From Garcia nutans (Eukaryota > Streptophyta > Magnoliopsida > Malpighiales > Euphorbiaceae): a stretch of DNA of 64,000 bases. The notes beneath the pieces are model-generated. The model had not been told where the DNA came from and did no database searches. It saw only the letters and a list, made by a program, of their open reading frames with translations. Each line of letters opens with the position of its first letter. Positions within the stretch are counted from its first letter, which is position 1. Made by a program: the position numbers and the translations under genes. Where the stretch lies: assembly GCA_947685225.1 (NCBI GenBank), contig CANTUV010000037.1:32817001-32881000 (forward strand), written 5' to 3'. Of this stretch, positions 1 to 9,864 are shown one piece after another.

Positions 1-1363
1 GATTGTGGTGGAACCAACAACGGAGGTTTGAATCTCTATTTCTTTGCTCATCTTTAAAGAAGCTTCATCATTCAAATTGGATTAATTTTTTAAACATACA
101 ATATATGATCAATTGTGATACTTACCATCCAAACTCTATTTGAAAACCCTAAAACCTTAATACCCGTAAAACTAACTTTTGAAATTTAAAACCATAATTA
201 TACTTTTTTAAAACCACAAAACAATAATCTTTTTTCCAAAACCCTAACCAAATCTATTTTCTGAGCTTCACAGTGGACTTATTTTTTTTAAGCATCAAAA
301 GCTTTAACCCTAATTAATTCTTCTTTCCAAAATCACACAGTAAGCATCATTCTTTTAAAAATAACATTAATTCCTTATAATCTCAGAACCCTATTTTCCA
401 AATCATAAGCCCTAAAATCTTAATTTTCAATGCCAAACCTATAACCCTAAAAGCTAGTTTTCAAAATCTTCTGGGGCACGGCCCTCGACCCTGCAAGGGA
501 CCCTGCCTCCTTGACCCATGCCCGCTAACTGGCTAGCGGGATCGCTGTATGGGCTCATCGAAGGGATCAATATTTATTTGTGTATTAGAATTCTTTATTT
601 TAACTTCTTTTATTATGATTATTCAAAATACAGTAGCTTTATTCAAAATACAAACCTAAACCCTAATTTATTCAAACTATAATCTTAATTAATTATATTT
701 TCCAAATCATCACAGTAGCTTGTTCCTTTCAAATATCTAATGATTTTATTTTATTTTCTTAAGTTTCAATTTTATTTACTTAAACCCTAATTGTTAAACA
801 TAAAATCCAAGAAACCCTAAGTTGATACACTTAAATTTGCATCTTTATTTGTTTCGTTATTAAATGAGTATTTATTATATAGTTTTATTAATGATTTATT
901 TATATGTTCAATTGATGTCTTTGATGAATGATTTATTTATGATGAATGGATGTTTACTTTTATTGATTTGATTTGATTTCAAAACTTTGTAAGAGGTATG
1001 TTTCCATTATTGGGTGCCTCATTAATTAATTTTCATGTAATTTAATTTATCTTCATATTTTGGGATTAATGTAAAGGACACGTTTCCATCTTTTGGTGGG
1101 TGTCCTATTTAGTTTTAGACTTGGACAATGTAAGGATATGTTTCCATCCTCGGATGGGTGTTCATTTATTTACTTTGTTTGGACATTACTTTAATTTTAA
1201 TATAATGATGCTTTATTTTAATTGTTGCATGTAGTATGGATAATATTGTTATATTTAAGAATTTTATAATTTTAAGACCAGCAAAGGAGGCCAGTTCCAA
1301 TGAATCAGGCGTTGTGGGGGGTGCTGGGCCATTTCTCAGCTTCCCCACACGTACCCAACTTTC
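1..1363 (+). repeat. Element A, 5' LTR (3' portion, truncated at both ends)
   Basis: Aligns by eye to the B LTR from about 32390 to 33918, including the stretch with repeated 'GTTTCCA' and 'GGGTG' phrases (about 990-1170) and the 'TTCCCCACACGTACCCAACTTT' region. The left part lies outside the window. The right end is lost: at about 1363-1377 the sequence jumps to what is B position 35015, removing the LTR 3' end, primer site and leader (about 1.1 kb). Positions about 470-560 are a GC-rich block absent from the B and F LTRs. The LTR holds many AACCCTAA motifs. Confidence 0.85.
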
Positions 1364-1570
1364 TAAATGCCATGTTGATACCCTATGTTGGTATTTTATT
1401 AACCATATTACTTAGGAAAAGACTCGCCATTCGTGTGCAGATGTTATAAGGTTGGAAAGAATGTCCTATTTATCCTTGTTTGTTTATTATTTGTGCATAC
1501 ATGCATACATGTGACCTATGCCGGAGATGAAGAATCTAGCAACGACTTAATCACTTTCTCACCAAAAGTA

Positions 1571-2331
1571 ATGGAGCCCGAACAAATTCAAAGAATGGTG
1601 AATGACACCCTCAATGCAAAGATGAAAGTAATAAAAGAGGCATGGCCGAGACATGAAGAATCAATTGGCTGCAATTTTAGAAAACAATGCCGAAGCATCT
1701 GCTATCATCAAGAAGCCAAAGGACAAAGAGGAGGCTAAGGTTGTTGAAGTGGCTTTTGATGATGGCAAGGTAGTCGTTGATGACAATGACGACTGGGCTC
1801 AATACTTCCAAGATCCTTAAGATAAAAAGAAGGAGCTAAAGGTTGTTGAGAAGATAACTTTTGAAAAGACTGAAAATTCTAATGTTGAAAAGATGATTGC
1901 TAACCTAGAAAAGAATTTTTAGAAGAAATTGAAAACCGAAGAGATGTCCTAAATTGACAAACTGTTTAAACAAGATGAGGAAGTCCCTTATAAATTCAAG
2001 ATGCCTTCCTTCACTAGGTACAATGGTACTGGAAACCCTCATCTCCATATGAAGCGGTACATCACTTCCATGCAATCTGCCAGAGCTACTAAAGCTCAAA
2101 CTCTGAGGTATTTCATGCTCTCATTGGATCCTGTTGTGCAAAATTGGTTTAATACCCTGGAAGAAAGTACCCAAAAAGATTGGGACATGTTGTACAAAGC
2201 GTTCATTCAACAGTATGGGTACAATGTCGAGCTGGAAGGAGGTGAAGACCATTAGGCAAAAACCAAATGAGAATTTTGTGGACTATGTGAAGAGATAGAG
2301 GACCAAGGCAGCTTTGCTCAATAAGAGGCCC
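1571..2331 (+). pseudogene. gag: Element A gag, N-terminal part (broken)
   Basis: Structural capsid polyprotein of a Tat-clade element; gag normally assembles the virus-like particle in the cytoplasm. The start at 1571 (M-E-P-E-Q-I-Q) matches the B start at 35292 and the F start at 51836. The N-terminal helical segment is followed by an acidic region and then a core with 'GTGNPHLHMKRYI' and 'LDPVVQNWFNTL', which match B. A frameshift lies near 1650. In-frame stops occur near 1818, 1919, 1948 and 2295. The sequence is cut at 2331 by element C and resumes at 29174. No function is possible from this copy. Confidence 0.85.
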
Positions 2332-2434
2332 TGTAATATCCCCAAGTATACCCTAAAAGTTTTGGAATTATTGTTGTATTTGGATTAAGTGTATATGTTA
2401 AGTGAGAAGAGATAAAAGATAAGAAGAGAAGAGT

Positions 2435-2472
2435 GTATATGTTGTATATATATAGATATATACAACATATAC
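2435..2472. repeat. Perfect 16-bp inverted repeat in the element C LTR
   Basis: Arms 2435-2450 (GTATATGTTGTATATA) and 2457-2472 are exact reverse complements around a 6-nt loop. The same structure is at 26908-26945 in the 3' LTR. Solo LTR 1 has an imperfect version near 43743-43780. Its location about 100 bp inside the LTR start places it in the presumed U3 region. Confidence 0.9.
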
Positions 2473-3090
2473 AAGTCAAATTATTAAAGGGTCAAAAGAA
2501 GATTTATTTATTTATCAAATTAATTAAATTCATAAAAAGGAAAATAAGTGAGTGGAAGAGGATATATTTGATTATTATATTATTTAATTTGCTTGGTGGA
2601 AGTTTAAGTGGAGAAGAGTGTTTGACTTTGCCTCTTTGTTTCTTCTTTTTCTTCTTCTTTTTCTTTTCTTTTCCTTGTTGGCCGGGCATCACCTAAGCAA
2701 GAGAGGAGGAGAGTTTTTGAGTTTTCTAAGCTTGTGATTGAAGGAGATTTCAAGTGATCAAGTTGAAAATTTAAGAAGTTTCATTAACTTTGGTAAGTTT
2801 CTTTTTGACTCTCTTGTTTTATTTTAAGTTGTGTTTGAGTTTGGTGTTGGATTATTAAGAGCATGAGTATGTTTGATTATGGTGTGTTTGAATGTGTTGG
2901 GTTTAATTGATTGTGGTTATGGAATTGAATTGAAGAAAAGGAATTATGTTGGTGTTGAGAGAGTAACAGTTGTGACTTGGTGATTGATGTAAATATTGAG
3001 TTTGATTAATTCTTTATCTTAGATTTTCCATATGTTTGTGTTTAATAGAGTTGAAAGCATGAGTTTGGTCCGAAACAGAAGCATTTTGGA

Positions 3091-3221
3091 TGCCACGCTC
3101 GTGGCCCTTGGATGCCACGACCGTGGGGTGTTAACCAAATTGGATAGATTCATTTTCTAACCCACGACAGTGGGGGTTTGTGAGGCCACGACCGTGGGGT
3201 TGTGAGGCCACGACCGTGGGG
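3091..3221. repeat. CG-rich palindrome cassette, element C 5' LTR
   Basis: Several near-palindromes of the type CCACGACCGTGG occur within 130 bp of otherwise AT-rich LTR. The 3' LTR counterpart (27572-27681) has fewer units, so units were gained or lost after insertion. Confidence 0.85.
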
Positions 3222-3842
3222 ACCTAGATAGTGGTTTTGTCTTGTATTTGTGATCTAAGAGCTTAGTATGAGACTAATAGGCGAATAATTGTATTGGAAT
3301 TCATGTATATTTTTAAATAAGTGTGTATTATTCCTTTTGAATTAGGTTGTGAAGAGGTTGAGTTTCCCTAACCCTAGTAGTGAAGAATTCTTGGAAGAGG
3401 AAGTGTATAGATTGGTGTGAGTTGTTCTTGAGGTAAGTACAAACTTGCATGGTTGCATACATTTACATGATTTTGAGACTTAACACATTTGATTGTAAAT
3501 GTGTTAAGTAATATATTTCATAGTTAATACATTTGATTAATGTTATGATTTGCATAATGTGAAAGTTATGATGATCATTCAAAATGTATGTTCAATGCAT
3601 TTGGTTATGTATATTTTAATGATGAATTGCTTTAATGTGAATTGAGATATGATGAGATGTGAAGCCATTGTTGTTGGCTATGATAGTGCAAATGAAATAA
3701 TTGGAGCATGGTTGCCTATTTGATTATGGAATATGAAATGAGAAATGAATTGAGAAAGAGGATGATAAAGAGATAAATGAAATAATTGTGTGCTTAATAT
3801 GTTATTCAATTTTCAGAGTTCTGGGTTTGGCGGCATGCCTAT

Positions 3843-5592
3843 TGTTTAGATCAATTTTGTATACATTTTCTATAATGTTTTTGTTAATTTTTAGTTAATT
3901 TTCATGCTAATTTGTACTTAAGTTTGTTTGAAGTTGTTGATTTAGGTTGAAGAACATTCGATGGAGCCAGTTGATCAAAATTGGTGGAATTTGTGGAGAA
4001 AATCAGGTGACACGGCCAAGCTAGACATGTCTTGGCCGTGTCCCTCGTCAAAAGAAGGAGAAACCAAAGGAAATCATGTGACACGGCCAACCTAGACATG
4101 TCTTGGCCATGTCTCTCATCAAAAGTGAAGAAATTGAAGAAAAACAAGTGACACGGCCAAGCTCCACATGTCTTGGCCGTGTCCCTCAAGAAATCAAGTC
4201 CAGAAGCGAACACGGTTATGAGACACGGCCAAGTCGCTGGCCGTGTCTCACCAAAAGAACAAAAGGCAAAGAAAGAAAAGAAAGAGGTAGAGACTGACAC
4301 CATCAATGACACGGCCATGTCCTGGGCTGTATCTCACAAGGACAAAACACTCAGTCATGAGACACGGCCAAGCTCTAAATGGCTTGGCCGTGTCACCCTG
4401 GATCCTTAGCTGGCTTGCACGAGGTGTAAGCTGTGATGTTTTAGTGGGTGACAAAAGAACAAAAAGGAGTAAAAAGAGGGAGGAAATTATGGATGAAACA
4501 TATAAAGAAATTGGAAAGTGGGAGACAAACAATCATGGGTGTCTTAAAAATTCAAAGTGGAAGAGAATGGAGGGAAAAAGAAAATGGATTAAATAAATTT
4601 AGTGGACATTCTCTACACACATCTTGTTCTTCATCTTCTTCATCTTCTTCCTTGGTTCTTGCTTGAGAGAGAAAGACACCATTCTCCCATCTTCATTCAC
4701 CATTTCCTTTCACACACCAAGAGCAAAGACAATTGTTGGTTTTGAAGTGAGTTACTAGTTCTTGAGGATTAGGGTTTTAAGAAGCTTGATTGGAGAGTTG
4801 AGAATTTGAGAGAGCTATCATCCACTCCTTCAAGAAGAGGTTTTTCTAACTCTTTCTTTTAATCCATTTCTTATTTGTTGTTGTTGTATCAAGAACATTA
4901 ATATTGCAATGAATAACCTTGATTTGGTTTATATTGAAATGAGTAATTGTTTAAAGAATATGGCGAGCTAATTTACTCATGCTTTGGGTTGTAGTATATT
5001 TTATTAAATGATTTGATTTGATGATTCCATTGATATACCTTGTTATATGTTGATTGCATTGAAATTAAAGGTAAATTGATAGATTGGCCACCTATTGATT
5101 ATTTAATATTGAATGACGGACTGAGAGAAGAAGTTTAATATTGGAACTATGCAATTGACTACCCTAAGAATGAATTAGAAATATAAGTTCTAGGGTTTAT
5201 TAATTTGTAATGAAAAATAATTGGTTTTTGTTAATTCATAAATGTGAAAACTAGGGAATTGATAATTGGCTAATTAATCTTAAGGAACAAATTAAGGCAC
5301 AAGGTTATATTAATGGATAATTGGATAATTAAACATTTGATTAAATGGACCTACAACCCTAGGCATCATTTCCATAATTGAATTTCTCTTGCATAAAATC
5401 ACTCATTTTCATTTCTAAGGTTAATTACAATTCACCAATCCAATCACACAATCGAGTTTATTATTTCATGTTAATCGAACTATTACATGCAAGTCCTTAC
5501 TTGGGAAATGACCTTGGGGCGATCATCGTCACTACAATAGCCTCGTATACTTGCGAGTGCCGCTTTGTGATAGTGTTAATTTAAGCGCAACA
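3843..5592 (+). repeat. Element D 5' LTR
   Basis: About 1.75 kb, ending AAGCGCAACA before the primer site. It differs from the 3' LTR by a block of roughly 110 bp present at about 20705-20815 but absent here near 4840. It also keeps a 25-bp hairpin piece near 4222 that the 3' LTR lost between GAGACAC direct repeats. Otherwise the copies are nearly identical by eye. Confidence 0.9.
4009..4396. repeat. Array of six CACGGCC hairpins, D 5' LTR
   Basis: Repeated inverted repeats, the first being GACACGGCCAAG (4009-4020) paired with CTTGGCCGTGTC (4031-4042) around a 10-nt loop. Others start at about 4080, 4150, 4221, 4309 and 4361. Spacing is irregular (roughly 50-90 bp). The same array is in the 3' LTR (19910-20260) and a related one lies in the internal region (16665-16926). 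Confidence 0.9.
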
Positions 5593-5598
5593 AGTTTT

Positions 5599-5616
5599 TG
5601 GCGCTGCTGCCGGGGA
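5599..5616 (+). other. Element D primer binding site (tRNA-Asp type)
   Basis: TGGCGCTGCTGCCGGGGA lies seven bases after the LTR end. It matches the complement of the plant tRNA-Asp 3' end with two mismatches, the usual primer site of Athila elements. Confidence 0.85.
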
Positions 5617-5684
5617 AGGCAATTTTTGTGATAGTTTGATTGTTTTAATTTATTTGTTAAATTGTTTAAAGTGTTCTTTTTGAA

Positions 5685-7039
5685 TTGCTTAGGTACTTTA
5701 TGCACGGACGAAGGTCTCAAGGAAACGAACTTGTTCCATTTATAGACAACATCCATAGACTTCCAAGACCCGAGGGACCAAATCCTTTTGAGCAAGAAAG
5801 GGAAAATACCGATGAGCAGTTTGAGGAGAACACAGAAATAGAAATGGGTGATGCACAAGAGCCACCTATGAAGGAGTTTGCTCGACCGATCATCGAAGTG
5901 ACCACATCTTGTATCCGATTGAGCAACGCAGCAAGAAACTACGAACTCAGAAATACTCACTATAGTATGCTGCCATCCTTCCACGGACTGCCGAATGAAG
6001 ATCCTCTCAACTTCATTCCAGATTTTTACTCAACATTGCATACGTTCCCTTTGCAAACACTAACGAAAGATGAACTCAAGCTGAGATGTTTCCCATACAA
6101 TTTGAAGGACAGAGCAAAAGCGTGGTTAATGACCCTACCGGAGAATTCTTTAACCACATGGACTGAAGTCTACAACAAATTTATGAGAAAGTTCTATTCA
6201 CATCAAAAGACCAAGGAGCTTAGGGAAGTATTGCAACTTTCACCCAATTTGACGGAGAACCATTTCATGAGGCGTGGGATCGCTTCAAATCATTATTATT
6301 TCAGTGCCCTCACCATTACTATCCACAACAGTTGCTCAATCAATTCTTCTATGATGGGCTAACTCAACAATCTCAAAATACAGTGGATAATGCAGCAGGG
6401 GGTGCAATGGGTGAAAGAGCAGCTGCAGAAACAGTTGCATTATTCAAAATGTTGGGGGCAAATTCCCAACAAAAGAGCATTAGAGAAAGAAGAAGAGGAG
6501 AACATGAGATAAGTGCAAACTCGGAAATGGCTAGGCAAATTGTATAACTGACAAAACAAGTAAAATTGTTGAATGCCAAGGGGAACTTGTCGGGACCAAG
6601 CCAAGAGTCATGCGCATCGTGCGGTCTTGTAGGCCATCAAGCAAATGTGTGCCCCTCAAATTTTGATACATTTCAAGAGGAGCAAGAGCAAGCTTTTTCT
6701 TTTGAAGGGTTCCAACAAAGGGGTAGGAATGATCCATATTCAAATTCTTATAACCCCGGTTGGAGGAATCACCCCAATTTTTCATGGAAAAATCAACAAC
6801 ATGCTCCACCTCAACAACCTTTCCAACCATATCAAAGAGGTCCCCAATTTTAAGGGCAACCCTCAAATCAAGAGCAAGTCAAGAAACCTTCATTAGAAGA
6901 CAATTTGAATGCTTTCATTCAAGTAAGCACTCAAAATCAAGAATTGAACAATAAGCGGTTTGACTCTTTAGAAGCATCGCTTAAGAAGGTTGAAACTCAA
7001 GTGGGCCAATTGGCTAATCAGCTTCAAGCCAATCAAAAA
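5685..7039 (+). pseudogene. gag: Element D gag (Athila type), first part, broken
   Basis: Capsid polyprotein. The frame starting at 5685 has an acidic N-terminal section, then the core with 'RCFPYNLKDRAKAWLMTLP' typical of the retrotransposon gag domain. A frameshift near 6236 moves the frame to 6332-6547. A stop at 6545-6547 (glutamine codon position) precedes the frame 6566-6853, which holds a complete CCHC zinc knuckle (C-A-S-C, then H and C, about 6609-6652). Another stop is at 6851-6853. The following frame runs through a heptad-like segment to 7039, where element E is inserted; the coding sequence resumes after 12388. At least one frameshift and two stops make this copy dead. Confidence 0.88.
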
Positions 7040-7926
7040 TGTAACATCCCGAATTCCAGATTGTTAAGAAACAGACATTGAGGATATGATTTAGGCTTAG
7101 AACAAAGGAGTTTATAACATGACCTATAACTTGAACTCGAATTTCATCCAAGTTAATGACAGAATTAGAGAGTCTCAAAGAAGACTTAATTGTTTATTTG
7201 TGTCTTATCTAGACGTATAACTTGAAATTACTCAATTTGAAGTTGTACAGAATAAGATATGATGAATTTAGTAGACAATGTGTAAGCTGCCTCAGGACAG
7301 CAAAGTAGGCTTGAATTCAAAGGACTGTCAAAAATAAGATATAGCTCGGATTCACCTGAAATTTTGACAAAATATAGCCCCGGATGTCTAGTTTCAGTGG
7401 CAATAAGAATTACTTAATTTGGAGTTGTGAGTAAAAAGATATTAATAAAAAAAAGACAGCAAGGTCAGGAAGGGATATCAAAACGACCTAAGTGGAAATT
7501 TCTCAAAAGTTAGGGGCAACTATGTAAACATAAAATTAAGTGTCAGAAGTTCTTAATAGTGCCCATATCCGACCCCGGAAGAATATTCTTAAGATTAATT
7601 GGGTAATAACCGTGGGTTTCAATTTTTGCCGAAAACGCACGGTTTAAAAGTTACAATCGATTAATCGTTGGAGGGTATTTTGATATTTTCACACCCTAGA
7701 CTATAAAATTACAGCACAAGAAAGTTTAGGGAGCCAAAATATGAATAAAAGGAAGCCTAATGGCTTGCCAAATAAATAAGATAAAAGAAGGAGGCAAGTG
7801 GGCCAATCATAAGTAGCCATTTAGCATTTATTAAAAGAAGAAAAGAAAAAAAGATGGACAAATGGCCCTAAGGCATTCATCCACCCCAAAAGTGGATCAT
7901 AATTAGCCATATAGCATTTATTAAAA

Positions 7927-8217
7927 GAAGAAGGCAAGTGGACCAATTAAAAGTGGCCATTTTTGCTATAAGGTGTATCAATTAGAAGAAGGCAAATGGA
8001 CCAATTAAAAGTAGCCATTTTTGTTATAAGGTGTACCAATTGGAAGAAGGCAAATGGACCAATTAAAAGTAGCCATTTTTGCTATAAGGTGTACCAATTA
8101 GAAGAAGGCAAATGGACCAATTAAAAGTAGCCATTTTTGCTATTAGGGGAAACCAATTAGAAGAAGGCAAATGGACCAATTAAAAGTGGCCATTTTTGCT
8201 ATAAGGTGTACCAATTG
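7927..8217. repeat. 58-bp tandem repeat, five units, E 5' LTR
   Basis: Units begin GAAGAAGGCAA at 7927, 7985, 8043, 8101 and 8160. Copies differ by a few bases, and the fourth has a variant end. The homologous array in the 3' LTR is 10752-11042. Confidence 0.9.
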
Positions 8218-8700
8218 GAAGTCAACATCTATTCACCACTTATGACTTCCATTTGGATCAAAATAAGCTAAGGAAAGAAAGTATAAAAGCCCCTCTTGCA
8301 TGGTGAATTCATCCAAACCATAAGAGAAGGAAGAAGGAGGTATTTTTCTTAAGTTTAAGGCTTTTGATTTAAAGAGTTCTGTGACAAACAAGATTATAAG
8401 GAAATCAAGGAGACAAGGAAGGAAAGGAAGTGATATAGAATAAGGACTAAGGAAAAGCAAGGTTTGGTACTTTAACATAAATGAAATTTTATTTTCTTGC
8501 AAACTTTTGTTCATATGGTATATATATGCGTGTATATGGTATATATGTGAATACATATGATACATATATGTGGTATTTGTGTAAGTATATATTGTATATA
8601 CATGGAGAATATGTGGTATATTTATGAAGTGATTGGGAATATATGAAATGTTATATATACTCTACTCGGTAAATGAGTAAAACCGGTCTGGAATGGGGGT

Positions 8701-8878
8701 TATATCGTGTGAGGTCAAGATCATGGCAACTAGTCGTGTGAGACCAAGACCGCGCAGTTATATCGTGTGAGGTCAAGATCATGGCAACTAGTCGTGTGAG
8801 ACCAAGACCACGCAGTTATTCTATATCGTGTGAGACCAAGACCATGGCAATTAGTCGTGTGAGGTCAAGACCACGGGT
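8701..8878. repeat. TCGTGTGAG tandem repeat, E 5' LTR
   Basis: Three units starting at about 8703, 8761 and 8823, each made of two half-units with TCGTGTGAG and CCAAGACCA. The same array is in the 3' LTR at about 11526-11702. Confidence 0.85.
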
Positions 8879-9036
8879 AACTCTATACGAGGCTTCATTC
8901 CGAGATCGGTGTATTTATAATTACCTTGTGGAGCGAAATGATAAAATGATAATAACTGAATATATGACATGTTCATTGCTTTTAAAAGTGCATTATGTTT
9001 TTAATATTTATTTTTCATAATTAGTTAAAGTACCCA

Positions 9037-9075
9037 CTAAGCAATGCTTAGCGAGTTTAGTTTCTTCTAAACTCG
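9037..9075. ncRNA. Twin stem-loop in E 5' LTR (structure shared with Tekay LTRs)
   Basis: Stem 1: CTAAGC (9037-9042) with GCTTAG (9046-9051). Stem 2: CGAGTTTAG (9052-9060) with CTAAACTCG (9067-9075). The same position in C and the solo LTRs has different bases that still pair. The second E copy is at 11862-11900. Candidate structured element in the LTR transcript; not a known named RNA. Confidence 0.6.
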
Positions 9076-9557
9076 TAGGTTATTAGCAAGGAGCCAGTAG
9101 CGAGCAGAGGAGTCATGCGATCTGCCGGTCCTTAACAAACTTAAGTGATGCTCTTCATTTTGTATTTTGGTATTAGAAAGTGGCATGTACTTATTTGAAC
9201 AATACAAAGAGATAACTTGATGTACATGTAAATCTAGTAATGTATAATAACTGTATGGTTTTGAATTGAGTTGCGTTGTGAATATAGAAGTGTGAATTCT
9301 TCTTTCAGGATTTGTAGTTGAGGTTATAAGGGTGGATTATTGGGAGTGTGCTTGTATTGAATTGTGAAATAAAATGTTTTTCAAAAATAAGAAAAATTAG
9401 TTTTGTCGACACTTGGGACCACCAATTATAGGGAAACTCTGGCAAAATTTTTTAAAAATCTGCACTTAAAATTGGCTAAGTAAAATATTAAGACACAACC
9501 ACCATGAGATAACAGTCCATCTTGGTCTATAAATGTAGGCTAAGATGGGGTGTTACA

Positions 9558-9864
9558 TTTGTGGTATCAGAGCATTGGTTTAGTCGATTCTGGGAGATAG
9601 GTAGTAAGTAAATAACTATGTGTGCTATGTAAGATAAAGTAAGGAGAAAGTTATATGATGAATAGGTAGATGTACATGCCAGATAAGAATTGATAATTGA
9701 GTTATATGTTGATGAACTAAGCCGATAATTATTTATGTCAATATAGGATGTCTCTAGATTCGTGGAACGAAACATAGAATCACAAGCTATGTGTAATTAT
9801 ACATAAAAATTATGCATGAATAAGTAAGTTTCGGGGCGAAACTTAAATTAAGGGGGGATAGAAT
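9558..9864 (+). mobile_element. Element E internal region (307 bp) with primer site and polypurine tract
   Basis: The primer site TGGTATCAGAGC is at 9562-9573, complementary to initiator tRNA-Met. The polypurine tract AAGGGGGGATAG lies just before the 3' LTR (about 9850-9861). Between them is about 280 bp of AT-rich sequence with no recognisable gag or pol fragment. The element depends on enzymes from another element. Confidence 0.9.

Larger units (their letters stand above)
2332..3842 (+). repeat. Element C 5' LTR, left part
   Basis: Matches 26805-28301 of the 3' LTR closely. It ends in 'GGCATGCCTAT', where element D is inserted. The 3' LTR copy continues 'GATTCGCTGG', which is missing here. 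It contains a perfect AT-rich inverted repeat (2435-2472), two GTAAGT donor-like sites (2793, 3433) and a CG-rich palindromic cassette (3091-3221). Confidence 0.93.
7040..9557 (+). repeat. Element E 5' LTR
   Basis: 2518 bp. It holds a five-unit 58-bp tandem repeat (7927-8217), a three-unit repeat of about 58-62 bp (8701-8878) and the twin stem-loop (9037-9075). No conserved ORF; the 110-aa frame on the minus strand occurs in both LTRs only because the LTRs are copies. Confidence 0.92.

Noticed and set aside
145..830. Telomeric repeat tract
   Set aside because: AACCCTAA units are scattered singly and not tandem; the interval is LTR.
2433..2696. 87-codon frame in the C 5' LTR
   Set aside because: Lies over the AT palindrome and a T-rich tract of the LTR; the 3' LTR copy does not keep it.
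4009..4396. Regularly spaced inverted repeats resembling a CRISPR array
   Set aside because: Plant retrotransposon LTR context, irregular spacing, no unique spacers of constant length, and the array is copied in the other LTR.
4103..4666. Overlapping short frames on both strands in the D LTR
   Set aside because: They read through the CACGGCC hairpins, which are open in several frames by composition; no start context or homology.
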